Of a stretch of 64,000 nucleotides of DNA, positions 1 through 10,179 are shown piece by piece; within the stretch, counting starts at the first letter, position 1, and every line of letters begins with the position of its first letter. The DNA comes from Gymnothorax reevesii (lineage: Eukaryota > Chordata > Actinopteri > Anguilliformes > Muraenidae): NCBI GenBank assembly GCA_029721435.1, contig CM056583.1, positions 54,849,620 through 54,913,619 of the forward strand. The letters are read 5' to 3'. Both the position numbers and the translations under genes were made by a program. The notes beneath the pieces were generated by a model, which worked only from the letters and a program-made list of their open reading frames with translations, searched no databases and had not been told where the DNA came from.

Positions 1-710
1 TAACTCATATTCATAATGCTTAATATAGATGTAAGCGGTGCAGAAAACATGCCTGAAGCAGCAAAGTAAAATGCAACATTCACACATCATGCAGATATAG
101 GACAGAGGCTCCTTTATTCCAATTTTAAAGGTGAGGAGAGGAGCTCATTTGATTGGTGAAGATTTGACTCGGCTGTGTTAAACCCACTGACGCCTTCTCT
201 CCTCCCTCTCTGCCACTTGCGCCGGCAGGAGAGACAGAGGCGGGACAGAGGAGTACTTGAGCAGGGCTGCACCAGGCAAAAAATTGCAAAATATGCCTGG
301 ATACACCCTGTTGGCATGGCGCTCACCCCATTCGCCGCGCCTGCGACTGGTCTACAAATTTAGAGCCCAATGAGTTAACCATTTCCAAATTAACGCAAAC
401 CAAACAGTGGGCCAAGTCATGAAGAGGACTTCCACTTGTAAAATTATTTGCCAAATTTGTGGTTGTATGTTGGTGGAATGCAGGAGAATATTTTGCAAGA
501 TTAAAATTTTGCCAACATGGCTTTTCAATCATTTTTTTTCATTCTAAGTTTGGATTTTACAATGCTCTTGTGTTAGCTAGCCTATCAGGCATGTTTTAAT
601 TGGGAGGCAGAAACAATCCTTTAATCCAACAACCTAATTTTACTAAAGTATGATACAAATTGTGTTAAAATAGCCATTTTTTTCTCTGCAACTGTGCAGA
701 AATACAGAGT
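1..710. other. Intergenic, nothing recognised
   Basis: AT-rich non-coding sequence. Short open frames on both strands around 114-532 overlap one another, have no recognisable domain and look like chance frames. I see no RNA gene or transposon end here. Confidence 0.5.
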
Positions 711-714
711 TTAA

Positions 715-1978
715 CACTAGAACAGCCAACAATGCAGTACCTCCTAGAACGGCTGTGAGGTCATTTTGACCTCCCACCGCTTCGAGCTTTATGATTCCAA
801 CTTAGAAGTCTGTTACTGGAACAGTTGTTAATTATTTTAAAATAGCATGTAAAAATAAATGGAAAAAAAAACATCTTTTTTATTTTACAACATTAGGTTT
901 ATTTTATTTTAATAATATAACAGTGTAAATTCATTGCTTACTCTGTATAAATTGATGGAATTGTAGAGCTTGGCTTTGTTGGCAATTACGGCTATTTTGA
1001 AATGTTTCCTAACCTTTGGACTTGAAATTATGCTGTGAAACCTGAGCGTTATGAGGTGAATAAATAAAATTTAGGTGACCTCCCTGGCATCAGAGGCTTG
1101 GTTTGCCAGGCAGAGGAGTTTTTTACTGGGTGGCTCATGATGACATTCAGGTTCAAAATCAGAGGTGGATTCACTGGACCAAGGCACATCACTGTGCCCT
1201 GATATTTCTTTTCCATCTGGCTCATGCTCATGTCCTGGTGCTTTGCCAAAGCCTGACTCACATTCATCCGTTTCCTCAGATCCCTTTCATTTTCTGGTAG
1301 CCTGCCCGACTAACTAAGTAAACAAAATCACCAAGAGAAAAGCCCTGTAACAATCACAATTTTTATCAGCACAATGGGAGAACAAACTGATTCTGAGCAC
1401 ATGACAGCAACTGGTTTATATACGCACCTGCACACTATTCAAGAAGTAACAAAATGCATTGCATGGCAACCAAGATGTAGTTGACTGCCTTGCATTGCTG
1501 TCAGTGCATGAATGTGTTGTATAAATGGGCATATGTGAGGTATTAAGCTACTGTCAAGTGTTATGAGCTGTCTGTCTGACTAGCTATATAGTCAGCCTTG
1601 CTAGGGGTGCGTTTCCCAAAAGCGTAGTTGCTAACTAAGTTAGCAACTTACATAGTTCATCCATGCACAGTCTATGGGTCCAACTATTTCAGTTAGCATC
1701 TGTGATTTTGGGAAACGCATCTCAGGCTGACTATGTGGTCCATTTCGGTGTTTGCAACAGGAGTAATGGAGGTCTAAATGACCTCTTGGCCGTTTTAGGT
1801 AGAATTAGTGATTTTTTTCTGTCTCTTTCATTTCGGAATCCCTATAACTCATAAGTTGATGAATAACACCATTTTAGGAGAAGTCACTGACTGGGAGACA
1901 TAGGATTGTTATTCAAACAGAGTTATGTGCAGTTTAAAAGGCGAGAGAGGGCAAAATGACCTCACGGCCGTTCTAGTG
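715..1978. mobile_element. piggyBac-like non-autonomous element
   Basis: The element is flanked on both sides by TTAA (711-714 and 1979-1982), the piggyBac target-site hallmark. Its ends are inverted: the left starts CACTAGAACAGCC and the right ends GGCCGTTCTAGTG. A subterminal motif, TGAGGTCATTTTGACC on the left and AAATGACCTCACGG on the right, is also mirrored. No intact transposase is visible; a 72-codon minus-strand frame at 1049-1267 is unrecognised. At about 1.26 kb it fits an internally deleted copy mobilised in trans. A second inverted-repeat element is nested inside it. Confidence 0.75.
1588..1734. mobile_element. Small palindromic MITE nested in the piggyBac-like element
   Basis: Inverted ends read ATAGTCAGCC..GCGTTTCCCAAAA on the left and TTTTGGGAAACGC..GGCTGACTAT on the right, about 147 bp in all. 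It contains a second small palindrome, TTGCTAACTAAGTTAGCAAC, at about 1627-1646. It has no coding capacity. A related palindrome occurs at about 5693-5766. Superfamily is not assignable by eye; the target duplication was not resolved. Confidence 0.6.
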
Positions 1979-1982
1979 TTAA

Positions 1983-3023
1983 ACAATATAAATGGCCTAC
2001 ATGCAAAAAAGTTATTTAGCAGTCGAATGTTTATTTACAATCCGTTCATTACGCTTTTAAGGAAGCCTTGAACTATATGATAGCCAGCTCCAATTTCAAA
2101 ATAGATTTATACATAGCACAATGAATAACACCCTAATGCTGTCCACATTGATTCCAATGAGCAAATTTTGCTAAATGGACCACATGAAAAAAATTAAATA
2201 AAAATCTATCAAGTGAATAATCTTTCAAGAAATTGTCAAGAAACTATGCTGCATTTCTGCACCAGCAGTCTTTCAGTCTTTAATCTGAAATGTAATCACA
2301 AATGCGAAATATACACATTTTACAGTCCATTTATGGGGGGGAGGGCATTGCACTCCGATGACCCCCCCTTAGCAAAGGGCCTGCTCCAAAGAGTAAATAC
2401 GTTTTTCTTTACTACACACATCCTTGGATTGCACTCTCTAGCTGTGTCTTATTCTTTGTCTGGATCATAATAGATTAGTTTTCTCAGGATTCTGAAATAA
2501 CCAGACTCCACATTTTAATATGGAACCAAAACAAGAAGAAACCAAACCAGTGACTAACCAGCTTTTGAAGCTCAGACTTTGCTGGACTTTATACTGTTGT
2601 CAAGGCAACATATTTCTGAGTCTCTCTAGTCGTTTCCTTTGTATATCTGTTAACCTCAACCTGCTTTAACAAAAAAAAAAAAATTAATTGTATTCACTGG
2701 ACAAAAGGAAGTGTGGTTTTGATTGCTACCCCAAAATTAAAAAAATAGCAAGGTGATTAAATACAAGTCTTGCTTTTCTTCAACACAAAAGATTGGGACT
2801 GCTGCATTGCAAAGGTCGTACTCATTGCAATTTCCAATCATTCCATTCCAACCTGATACGTTCCTCATGGTCAAGATGTGAGGATAACGGCACACAAAAA
2901 AAGTTGAATTACTCCATGCCTGATGGGTCAAAAATGTGACACTATGGTCCTCTTCATAACATGTGACCTGAAGGTCAGATATTTTGTCTGAAGTCTGAAC
3001 ACACTGTCTAGTTACAAGGAAAG
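1983..3023. other. Intergenic, nothing recognised
   Basis: AT-rich sequence between two DNA transposons, with a G-run and a C-run near 2335-2370. Frames such as 2213-2470 have no recognisable domain. Confidence 0.45.
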
Positions 3024-3025
3024 TA

Positions 3026-4603
3026 CACCCCAATTCCGAAATAGTTGGGACAAAGTGTAAATTGTGAATAAAATCAAAATGCAATGACTTTCAGATCACA
3101 TGAGCCAATATGTTATTTAAAATAGAACATAGATAACATTTCATTACATTACATTTTTATTTTACAAAATGAGCTTATTTCAAATTTTCTGGCTGCAACA
3201 GGTCTCAAACCAGTTGGGACAAAGGCAGAAAAGGGCTGAAGAAGCCATTAATATATAAGAGAATCAGCTGAAAGAACATTTAGCAAGTAACTAAGTTAAC
3301 TGGCATCAGGTATGTAACATGATTGGCTATGAAAGGGATGTCTTAGAGAGGCTGAGTCTCTCAGAAGTAAAGAAGGCCAGAGGCTCACCAACCTGTCAAG
3401 GCTTGCGTAAAAAAATTGTGGAATACTTTAAAAACAATGTTCCTCAACGTCAAATTGCAAAGGCTTTGAAGTTCTCATCATCAACAGTGCATAACATCAT
3501 CAAACGATTCAGAGAAACAGGAAAAATCTCTGTGTGTAGGGGACAAGGTCAAAGACCTTTACTGAATGCCCGTGATCTTCGGGCCCTCAGCCGCCACTGC
3601 ATCACTCACCGGCATGATTCTGTCATTGACATTACTAAATGGGCCCAGGAAGAAACCACTGTCATTAAACAAAGTCCGTCGCGCCATCCACAGATGCCAC
3701 CTAAAACTCAATCATGCCAAAAGGAAGCCATTGTTGAGCATGATCCAGAAGCACCACGGTGTTCTGTGGGCCAAGGCTCATTTAAAATGGACTAAGCAAA
3801 ATGGCAAAGTGTCCCATGGTCAGAGGAGTCCAAATTTGACATTCTTGTTGGAAATCATGGGCATCGTGTCCTCCGAGCTAAAGAGGAGAAAGACCACCCC
3901 TCCTGTTATCAGCGTTCAGTTCAAAATCCAGCATCTCTGATGGTATGGGGATGCATTAGTGCATATGGTGTGAGACACTTGCATGTTTTAAAAAGCACCA
4001 TGAATGCTGAAAGGTATATAAAGTTTTAGAGCAACATATGCTCCCCTCCAGATGGCATCTATTCCAGGGAAGGCCTTGTGTATTTCAGCAGGACAATGCA
4101 AAACTACATACAGCAGCTATTACAACAGCATGGCTTCATAGTAGGAATCCGTGTGCTGAACTGGCCTGCCCGCAGCCCCGATCTGTCACTGATTAAGAAC
4201 ATTCGGCGCATAATTAAGCAAAAAGTCTGTCAAAGGAGACCCAAAACTCTCCAGCAGCTGGAAGCCGGTATTAAACGAGAGTGGGATCAAATTTCAATGG
4301 GTTAACTCAAGAAATTTGTCTCCTCAATTCCCAGATGCCTCCACTCTGTGTTAAGAAGAAGAGGGGATGCTACACCATGGTAAATAGGCCCCTGTCCCAA
4401 CTTTTTTGAGACCTGTAGCAGCCATCAAATTTGAAATGAGCACATTTTTTTCGATAAAATTGTAAAATTCTCAGTTTCAAAATTTGCTATGCTATCTCTG
4501 TTCTCTTGTGAATAAAATACTGGCTGGTGTGATGTGAAAGTCATTAGGCTTTGATTTTATTCACAATTTACACTTTGTCCCAACTTTTTCGGAATTGGGG
4601 TCG
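3026..4603 (+). mobile_element. Tc1/mariner-like transposon, full length
   Basis: TA dinucleotides flank both ends (3024-3025, 4604-4605). Terminal inverted repeats of about 55 bp begin CACCCCAATTCCGAAA on the left and end TTTCGGAATTGGGGTCG on the right; the shared inner part reads GACAAAGTGTAAATTGTGAA. The 1.58-kb length is typical for Tc1. A 3' portion of the same family lies at about 57012. The transposase inside is broken, so the copy is probably immobile. Confidence 0.85.
3319..4305 (+). pseudogene. Tc1-like transposase, frameshifted remnant
   Basis: The first open frame (3319-3795) carries the N-terminal helix-turn-helix DNA-binding region, with NVPQRQIAKALKFSSSTVHN and a GRPR-like stretch RGQGQRP. 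The coding potential then shifts frame repeatedly. The catalytic half is recognisable as [10 protein letters not shown] near 3945, a QQDNAK-type second-aspartate motif near 4087 and a degraded SPDLSPI-type motif near 4175. Intact Tc1 transposases are about 340 residues in one frame; this copy needs at least three frame changes, so it is a pseudogene. Confidence 0.8.
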
Positions 4604-4605
4604 TA

Positions 4606-5162
4606 GAATAAGGCTAAAGATTTGAGGGCATCGCAGTCTCTGGCAGCTGATTTCTCAGCTGTGAGTATGAAACTCTGGAGGAATTTGTAATTAATTTGGG
4701 ATGTAGAGTCCGTTAATTCCTGATAATGGACACCTCAAAGGCCGTGTTATCTGGCTTATACCATGGTCACTTCCCAACGTCAAAAATGAACATAATTTAT
4801 GTCTTCTTGCATTTTACAATGAAAGTCTATAGTTTTTCTCGGGCTGTGACTGTTTCCCTGTTGCTATGGTTACTAGATACAGGCTTATACTATGTAGCCA
4901 GCGCATTAATCTTGAACAATGAACAGATGGTTTCCCAGGAACAATGTAGTTTGTGTCCATGTATCGGAAATAAATGGAGTGCCTGCAGCCAATCAGAATC
5001 AAGCATTAACCCAGACCAGAGTATAATACATAATAATACATCCCTCTCATCTTTGCAGACTATTACCTGGAAAACACTGTGCAAGGACTCTGACTTTGTT
5101 AAAAGTGAGAATTGTGGCACAGACTTCACATGAGAGGATCAGTAAGGGAAGTGTGGCTTGTG
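4606..5162. other. Intergenic, nothing recognised
   Basis: A 135-codon open frame at 4726-5133 (plus) overlaps minus-strand frames at 4814-5129. It has hydrophobic and Ser/Cys-rich stretches but no known domain, splice context or conserved motif, so I do not call it a gene. Confidence 0.4.
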
Positions 5163-7060
5163 TCTCCTGAAATTATTGGCACCCCTGGTCAATAAGAGAA
5201 AAACAGCTGGTGAATGGCTTGCCTATGGAATCAGATATGTGTCAAAAAAAAACTTTTTGGATATCAAACAAAATTTTAAAATTTGAGAGAGGATATTACT
5301 CACTGAAGAAACAAAAGTGACCTCAGAGGTTAAACTTACCAGTTGCAAACAAATTATTTTTATGATAGAGTAAACCATTGGTCTTCTTGTTGTTGGATAA
5401 ATTATCCTTTTGTTCACAGTGGCCTCTGCTGCTTTCGCAATAATCAGATTTGCTTCTACGCTCCCAGCTGTCGTTTGCACTTCTTGATTTTTGCTTGCAA
5501 TTCTGCCGCAAACCTCTCGGTGGGCAGGATTTTTTATGTGGTCTGACCTCATTGGCTAATGGAATTTTGGGGCACAGATCCTGGAGTAATGTGAATAACG
5601 CATCGTCTTTTGCTGCTGTTGTTGCCAAGCAACTTGGGAAGATTGTAACAGAATGTGGGCCACCGTCCTGCAATTTACTGAGCTGGGGTATTTTTCCCAA
5701 AGGCTTAGCCAGTTGCTTACTCTTTTAACTACTCGAACAATCTGGTTCAAACTAAGCTTTTGGGAACTGTACGCCTGAACTGTTACTGTAAATGTCTGTT
5801 AGTTTGCTTTAATGCTTTTGCGTATGTGAATACGCAAATAATATACAATCAATAATAAACAATCGCCCAACGAAAATTGTTCCCCACTTCCATACGTTTC
5901 CATTGAAGGACCGTGCTCTGTCGCATGGAGACTTAAATTAGTTGTATCTGGACCTCGTTTTCGTTGACCAGGTGGATAGGCCTACATGTCGAAGATATAA
6001 GCCTCGAGAATTTTCCCAAGATTAAAATTAGTAAAATATAAAGTACAGGTGAGGCACATACTGTTGATAAATTGTGCATATAAATATTATTGACTTGATT
6101 ACATGCCCTTCAAATCCTTCCATCAACCACGCATCGCTGTGTTTAGTGCTGCACACTGCAGACGGATGGTTAATAGTAGTTTCTCGGCTATGAAAATGAA
6201 ATCTCAAGCTGCAAGTTAAACGTAGATATAACCTCAGCACTAAACTGAAGCATAAGCCACTGATTACGGTAATATGGGACCTTTTTTGTAAAGAAAAGGC
6301 TAATGCGTGCTGTCTACAATTGCAGTTGCAGGTTTAGAAGCTGAATCCATATTGGAATTAATATTCAAGTCCAGAAAATTTCATGAAAGTTGGCAGTAGG
6401 CCAAAATACAATGTCAATGTCAAGGGGCTTTTTTAAATGAACTAGATTAAGAGATATAATTGCACAATAAAGCCTACATGTCATTTTCCGGGAAAATAAA
6501 ATTATGTTAATTAACTACGTTACTTTATATTTGAGTGTCTTTCATCTCAGCAAGGGAAATTCTGAAGCCAACGTCACAATTCATTTCCAAAACGTATCCA
6601 GCTGAGCGATAAAAATGAGATCCAGATACAAGTAATTAAATCCTACTTGCCAGGTGTTTGGGATAGAATTGCAAAAATCAAGAAGTGCAAATGAGAGAGC
6701 TGGGAGCAGGTGCCAGGGCACTGTGAACGAAAGAACAATTTATCAAACAACAAGAAGACCAATGGTTCACTCCATCATAAAGATAATTTGTTTGCAACTG
6801 ATCAGTTTTACCTCTGAGGTCACTTTTGTTTCTTCAGTGAGTAATATTCTCTCTCAATTTTTAAACTTTTGTTTGATTTCCAAAAAGTTTTGTTTCGATA
6901 ATTTTGACACAAATCTGATTCCATACTTGGCCTTTCAAAATTTTAATGAAAATCTCACCTTTTCTTTGATGTTAAATTATTGAAATAAAATGATAACTGT
7001 TGACATCAAATTTTTAACAAACTCTCCAAAACTTGTGTGCCATAATTATTGGCACCCATA
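5163..7060. mobile_element. Foldback element with arms of about 370-400 bp
   Basis: The left arm (about 5163-5530) is mirrored by the right arm (about 6650-7060). Left landmarks ATTATTGGCACCC, AAAAGTGACCTCAGAGGT, CCAATGGTCTTCTTGTTGTT and TTGCACTTCTTGATTTTTGC recur reverse-complemented at about 7043, 6812, 6750 and 6670. The arms differ by substitutions and indels, so the insertion is old. The ATTATTGGCACCC terminus resembles Tc1-family ends, but no transposase is seen in the 1.1-kb centre. Exact termini and target duplication are uncertain. Confidence 0.65.
5693..5766. repeat. Small palindromic MITE-like repeat
   Basis: Inverted ends TTCCCAAAGGCTTAG and CTAAGCTTTTGGGAA enclose about 45 bp. 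It resembles the MITE at 1588-1734 in its TTCCCAAA/TTTGGGAA ends and lies inside the foldback element. Confidence 0.4.
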
Positions 7061-7294
7061 GAAAATTTCATGACTGAAATCTACCGGTCTCCAGTACACC
7101 TGTTTGATTGGGAACACGAAAGTGCCCAACCATGACTTCCTGATTTATTAGGGTATGCAAACGATGGGACATTGGGCCAAATTTTCTGAATCATTCATTC
7201 AGGGACAGACTTGAAAACACAGCAAATTCAGATGTTAAAGGTATCCTGGGTAGGATTTTCCTCAAAAAAAAAAAAAAGAATGCATAGACTCCAA

Positions 7295-7742
7295 GGCACT
7301 GCGCTGCAGTGCAGAGGTGTCTATCACGTCGCGGGTTCGAGCCCCGGCGTACCCACTGGCAGGGGTCGGCAGCTTTTTCAGAGTAGCGCACAATTGGCGA
7401 TCGCGCTACAGGGTTTCAAATTGGGAAGGGACTGCCGGATTTGGGTATACAATAACCGCTTTGTTCGTTGCTCCAGCGCCTCCTGTTGGCCAGACGGGCG
7501 CTCGTCAGGAAGACTCTGGGTTTGTTCACGTCCGGGTATCCTCCGCCCTCGTTCGGAACTTACGAGGATTCGACCAATGAGTGTATAAGAATCAGTGGCT
7601 GACGGACACGTGCTTCGGAGGAGAGCCGTGAGCTGTCTTCACTATCCTGAGTTGGCAGCAAGGGGTCGCATACGAGCAAGCTTTGTACATAGTTCACTAA
7701 TTGGGCATTCCAGATTCGGGTGGGATTGGAAATGCCAAATTT
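7295..7742 (+). mobile_element. tRNA-derived SINE, copy 1
   Basis: About 450 bp ending in a poly(A) run. A perfect RNA polymerase III B box, GGTTCGAGCC, lies at 7334-7343, consistent with a tRNA-derived head. The insert is bracketed by an almost exact direct repeat of about 30 bp (7264-7294 and 7743-7773: an A-run followed by GAATGCATAGACTCCAA), a target-site duplication. A second copy is at 33061. The body includes a GCTCGTCAGGAAGACTC motif and the tail GGGATTGGAAATGCCAAAT. The open frame across it at 7211-7588 is not a gene. I cannot name the SINE family. Confidence 0.85.
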
Positions 7743-7773
7743 AAAAAAAAAAAAAAGAATGCATAGACTCCAA

Positions 7774-8114
7774 CAAAAATAATTCCCCTCAATAATCAGT
7801 TATGACCCAATTGAAGTATGTAGCAGTGTCCGTGTCTCTAGAGACTCAGCCGTCTGCTTGTATTTTCTTACTTTTCTTTGTACGGAAGGTTTCTGGACAT
7901 CAATCTTTGGGGAATTGGCATGTAGTCCCTCGCCAAGTATAACTGTACAGAGTGTCAGGGCCAGACATAGCGCTGCTCTGCAGCATAGCGCCTCTCATGT
8001 CACTGAGCAAGGGAAGCGGGGCCAAGTTTGAATGTTCCCTTTTTGATCCGCAACCAGTGAATCTAACACATAATGTGTGTATAAATTAACCCCATGCATC
8101 ATGAGGAAGATAGT
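7774..8114. other. Intergenic, nothing recognised
   Basis: No open frame, inverted repeat or known motif stands out. Confidence 0.4.
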
Positions 8115-8357
8115 TTAACTGGCAACGGAATCTCCAAGGATCACAGATGGAATGTAGAATAGGGCTCCGACAGTCTCCATCACAACCATCAAATGCCACT
8201 GACATTATCTTTGCCAAAAAAGCCTCTGATGTCAAGCAAAAACAAATAAAAGTGCCCTCCGTTTGCCAAATATTGCAAAGAATTTCGATGGGGCCGGTTC
8301 ATATGGGTGGAGGAGACCAAAATTGCAATAAACATCAAAGGTGGGTTTAGTGTATGC

Positions 8358-8443
<86 letters not shown>

Positions 8444-8800
8444 AAACACCTCATTCCTGTGTGAAGTATGGTCGTGGATCTATGTTATGGGGCTGTTTTT
8501 CTACCAAAGCCCCCAGACATCTTAAGATACATGGTATCATGGACTGCATCAAATACCAGCAAATTTTAAATGAAGACAGAACCTCTGCCAGGAATCTTAA
8601 AATAGCCCGTGGATTCACCTTCCAGTAGAAGAATGATCCAGAGCAAACCTCAAAATCTGCACAATCATAGTTCACTAATTGCAGAATAAAGATTTCCCCA
8701 TGGCCCATCACCATCCCTGACCTACACCCTGTGAAAAATTTGTGGGATGAGCTGAAGAGGAGAGTTCACAAGCGTGACATCACATTCACTGACCCAGGGT
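8115..8800 (+). mobile_element. Tc1-like remnant split by a microsatellite
   Basis: Translating across frames gives degraded Tc1 transposase pieces: an ETKI-type first-aspartate region near 8310; YGRGSMLWGCF, PRHLKIHGIMDCIKYQQILN near 8466-8570; and a degraded SPDLNPIENLWDELKRRV-like segment near 8710-8775. Stops and frameshifts are many, and terminal repeats are not identifiable. The GATA array at 8362-8442 interrupts it. Confidence 0.65.
8362..8442. repeat. (GATA)n microsatellite
   Basis: About 20 uninterrupted units of the tetranucleotide GATA over about 81 bp, inside a dead Tc1 copy. The long pure tract is likely polymorphic in length. Confidence 0.98.
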
Positions 8801-9035
8801 TCCCAAACAGAATATTTCCCAGAATAACACAATCCCACCACAAGCTTTTCCTCTTCCGAAAGTGCATCCTGGTACCATCTCCTCCCGAGTTAAATGGTGT
8901 ATATTAGCTCAGCCGATAGACATGATGTAAGAGAAAACGGGATGCACTAGAAAGGGCACACCTCCTGGTCTGTAGCTACAAAGCACTTCGAGCAGCAGGG
9001 GGGAATGCACTGCATGTTGTCACACATTCCTGACG
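8801..9035. other. Intergenic, nothing recognised
   Basis: Follows the Tc1 remnant and may include its decayed 3' end. No coding sequence or clear repeat boundary is seen. Confidence 0.35.
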
Positions 9036-9216
9036 TAAGTCCATCCATCCATCCAGCTATTCTCTGTACCCGCTTATCCTTCACTAGGTTCACAATGGGA
9101 GATGGAGCTCATCCCAGCTGACTACGGGCGAAAGGCAGGGAAAGTCGCCAATCCATCGCACACACCATTCACTCACCATTTGCTCTCACACTCATACCAA
9201 TGGGCAATTTCCTCAC
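9036..9216 (+). repeat. LINE 3'-end fragment (CCATCCATCC family)
   Basis: Starts with CCATCCATCCATCC, followed by CCCGCTTATCCTTCAC, GGAGCTCATCCCAGCTGACT and CCAATCCATCGCACACACC. From memory this layout matches a very common fish LINE 3' tail (Rex/L2-like). Only the 3' part is present. Confidence 0.55.
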
Positions 9217-9797
9217 ATAAATATCATAAAAATTCTCAGCAACTTGTGGCGTGATAGCCCTCTTTTGATTCGGCCCAGATAGAATAGCCTTTATTGCACT
9301 TGTGCATCAACAGCCGTAGGCAGCCAACACCCCGATGCGGGTTTATGGTTTGTTCCTGCTTGTATTGCTGTTAGTAGGTAGTCACTACAGCAGCCTTGGA
9401 GCACCGCAGAAGCTTTGCCGCTACAAACACGCTCTGACCAGTAACTTCAAGCCATAGCGATGTAACCTCAGAGTCGCTCACTTCCTATTTCTCCGACATC
9501 TACCATGTCAACTACAAAATCTAAGTGTTCGCTTACAGTCTGAGGGTTGTCTGCTGACCTTGTTATATGTCGTTGTTACAACAGAATCACCATCATTTTT
9601 TCATCAGTGAGGGATTTCAGTGTTGCTGTACCTTGTATAACATTGTATTACATTACATTTTGTCATTGTTTCGTTGTTTCATTGTTGATTCATCAACATT
9701 GCTGATGAACTTGTTGTTCATTGGATAGTTCAAAATGAAACCTGATCATGAATTATGAATTGCAGAAAGAATGGAAGTGTTCTTTTTTCAAATGAGG
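9217..9797. other. Intergenic, nothing recognised
   Basis: AT-rich; no gene or clear repeat seen. Ends at a short (ATA)n run that belongs to the next repeat. Confidence 0.4.
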
Positions 9798-9799
9798 CA

Positions 9800-10030
9800 T
9801 ATAATAATAATAATAATAATGCATCAATTTTATATAGCGCTTTTCTGGGACACTCAAAGACGCTTTACAATGGAGGCATTATTCATTCACTCACACATTC
9901 ACGCTCTGATGGTGGTAAACTACGTTTTTGTAGCCACAGCTGCCCTGGGGCAGACTGACGGAAGCGTGGCTGCCAGTATGCGCCTACGGCCCCTCCGACC
10001 ACCACCAAACATTCACACACAGCCATACAG
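9800..10030. repeat. Interspersed repeat with (ATA)n head
   Basis: An (ATA)7 run is followed by TTTTATATAGCGCTTTTCTG, GACACTCAAAGACGCTTTAC and CATTCACTCACACATTCACG, a layout I recall as a common teleost interspersed repeat. The overlapping open frames on both strands (9755-10122) are by-products. Confidence 0.5.
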
Positions 10031-10124
10031 GAGGGAGGGAGGGTTCCTATATTGCATGTTTTGTGGGTGGGGGAAACCGGAGTACCACGCATATGTTTTT
10101 CAACTTGTCTGAAATTTTTCAAAA

Positions 10125-10172
10125 GACCTCTATTGGCTTTGGGCTATAAATTTCAGAAGCCAAATAGAGGCC
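10125..10172. repeat. Short hairpin
   Basis: CCTCTATTGGCTT and AAGCCAAATAGAGG form an imperfect stem of about 13 bp around a 20-nt loop. No gene is adjacent; it may be a small MITE remnant. Confidence 0.5.
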
Positions 10173-10179
10173 ATTGATA

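Noticed and set aside
4726..5133. 135-codon open frame with hydrophobic stretch
   Set aside because: No recognisable family and equally long frames on the other strand; sits between transposons.
7295..7370. Possible tRNA gene (pol III B box)
   Set aside because: The A-box region is degraded and no cloverleaf is evident; it is the head of a SINE with target duplication and poly(A).
7211..7588. 125-codon frame
   Set aside because: Lies across the SINE body; similar shadow frames occur in the second SINE copy.
8189..8449. Frame with repeated SIYL
   Set aside because: Translation of the GATA microsatellite.
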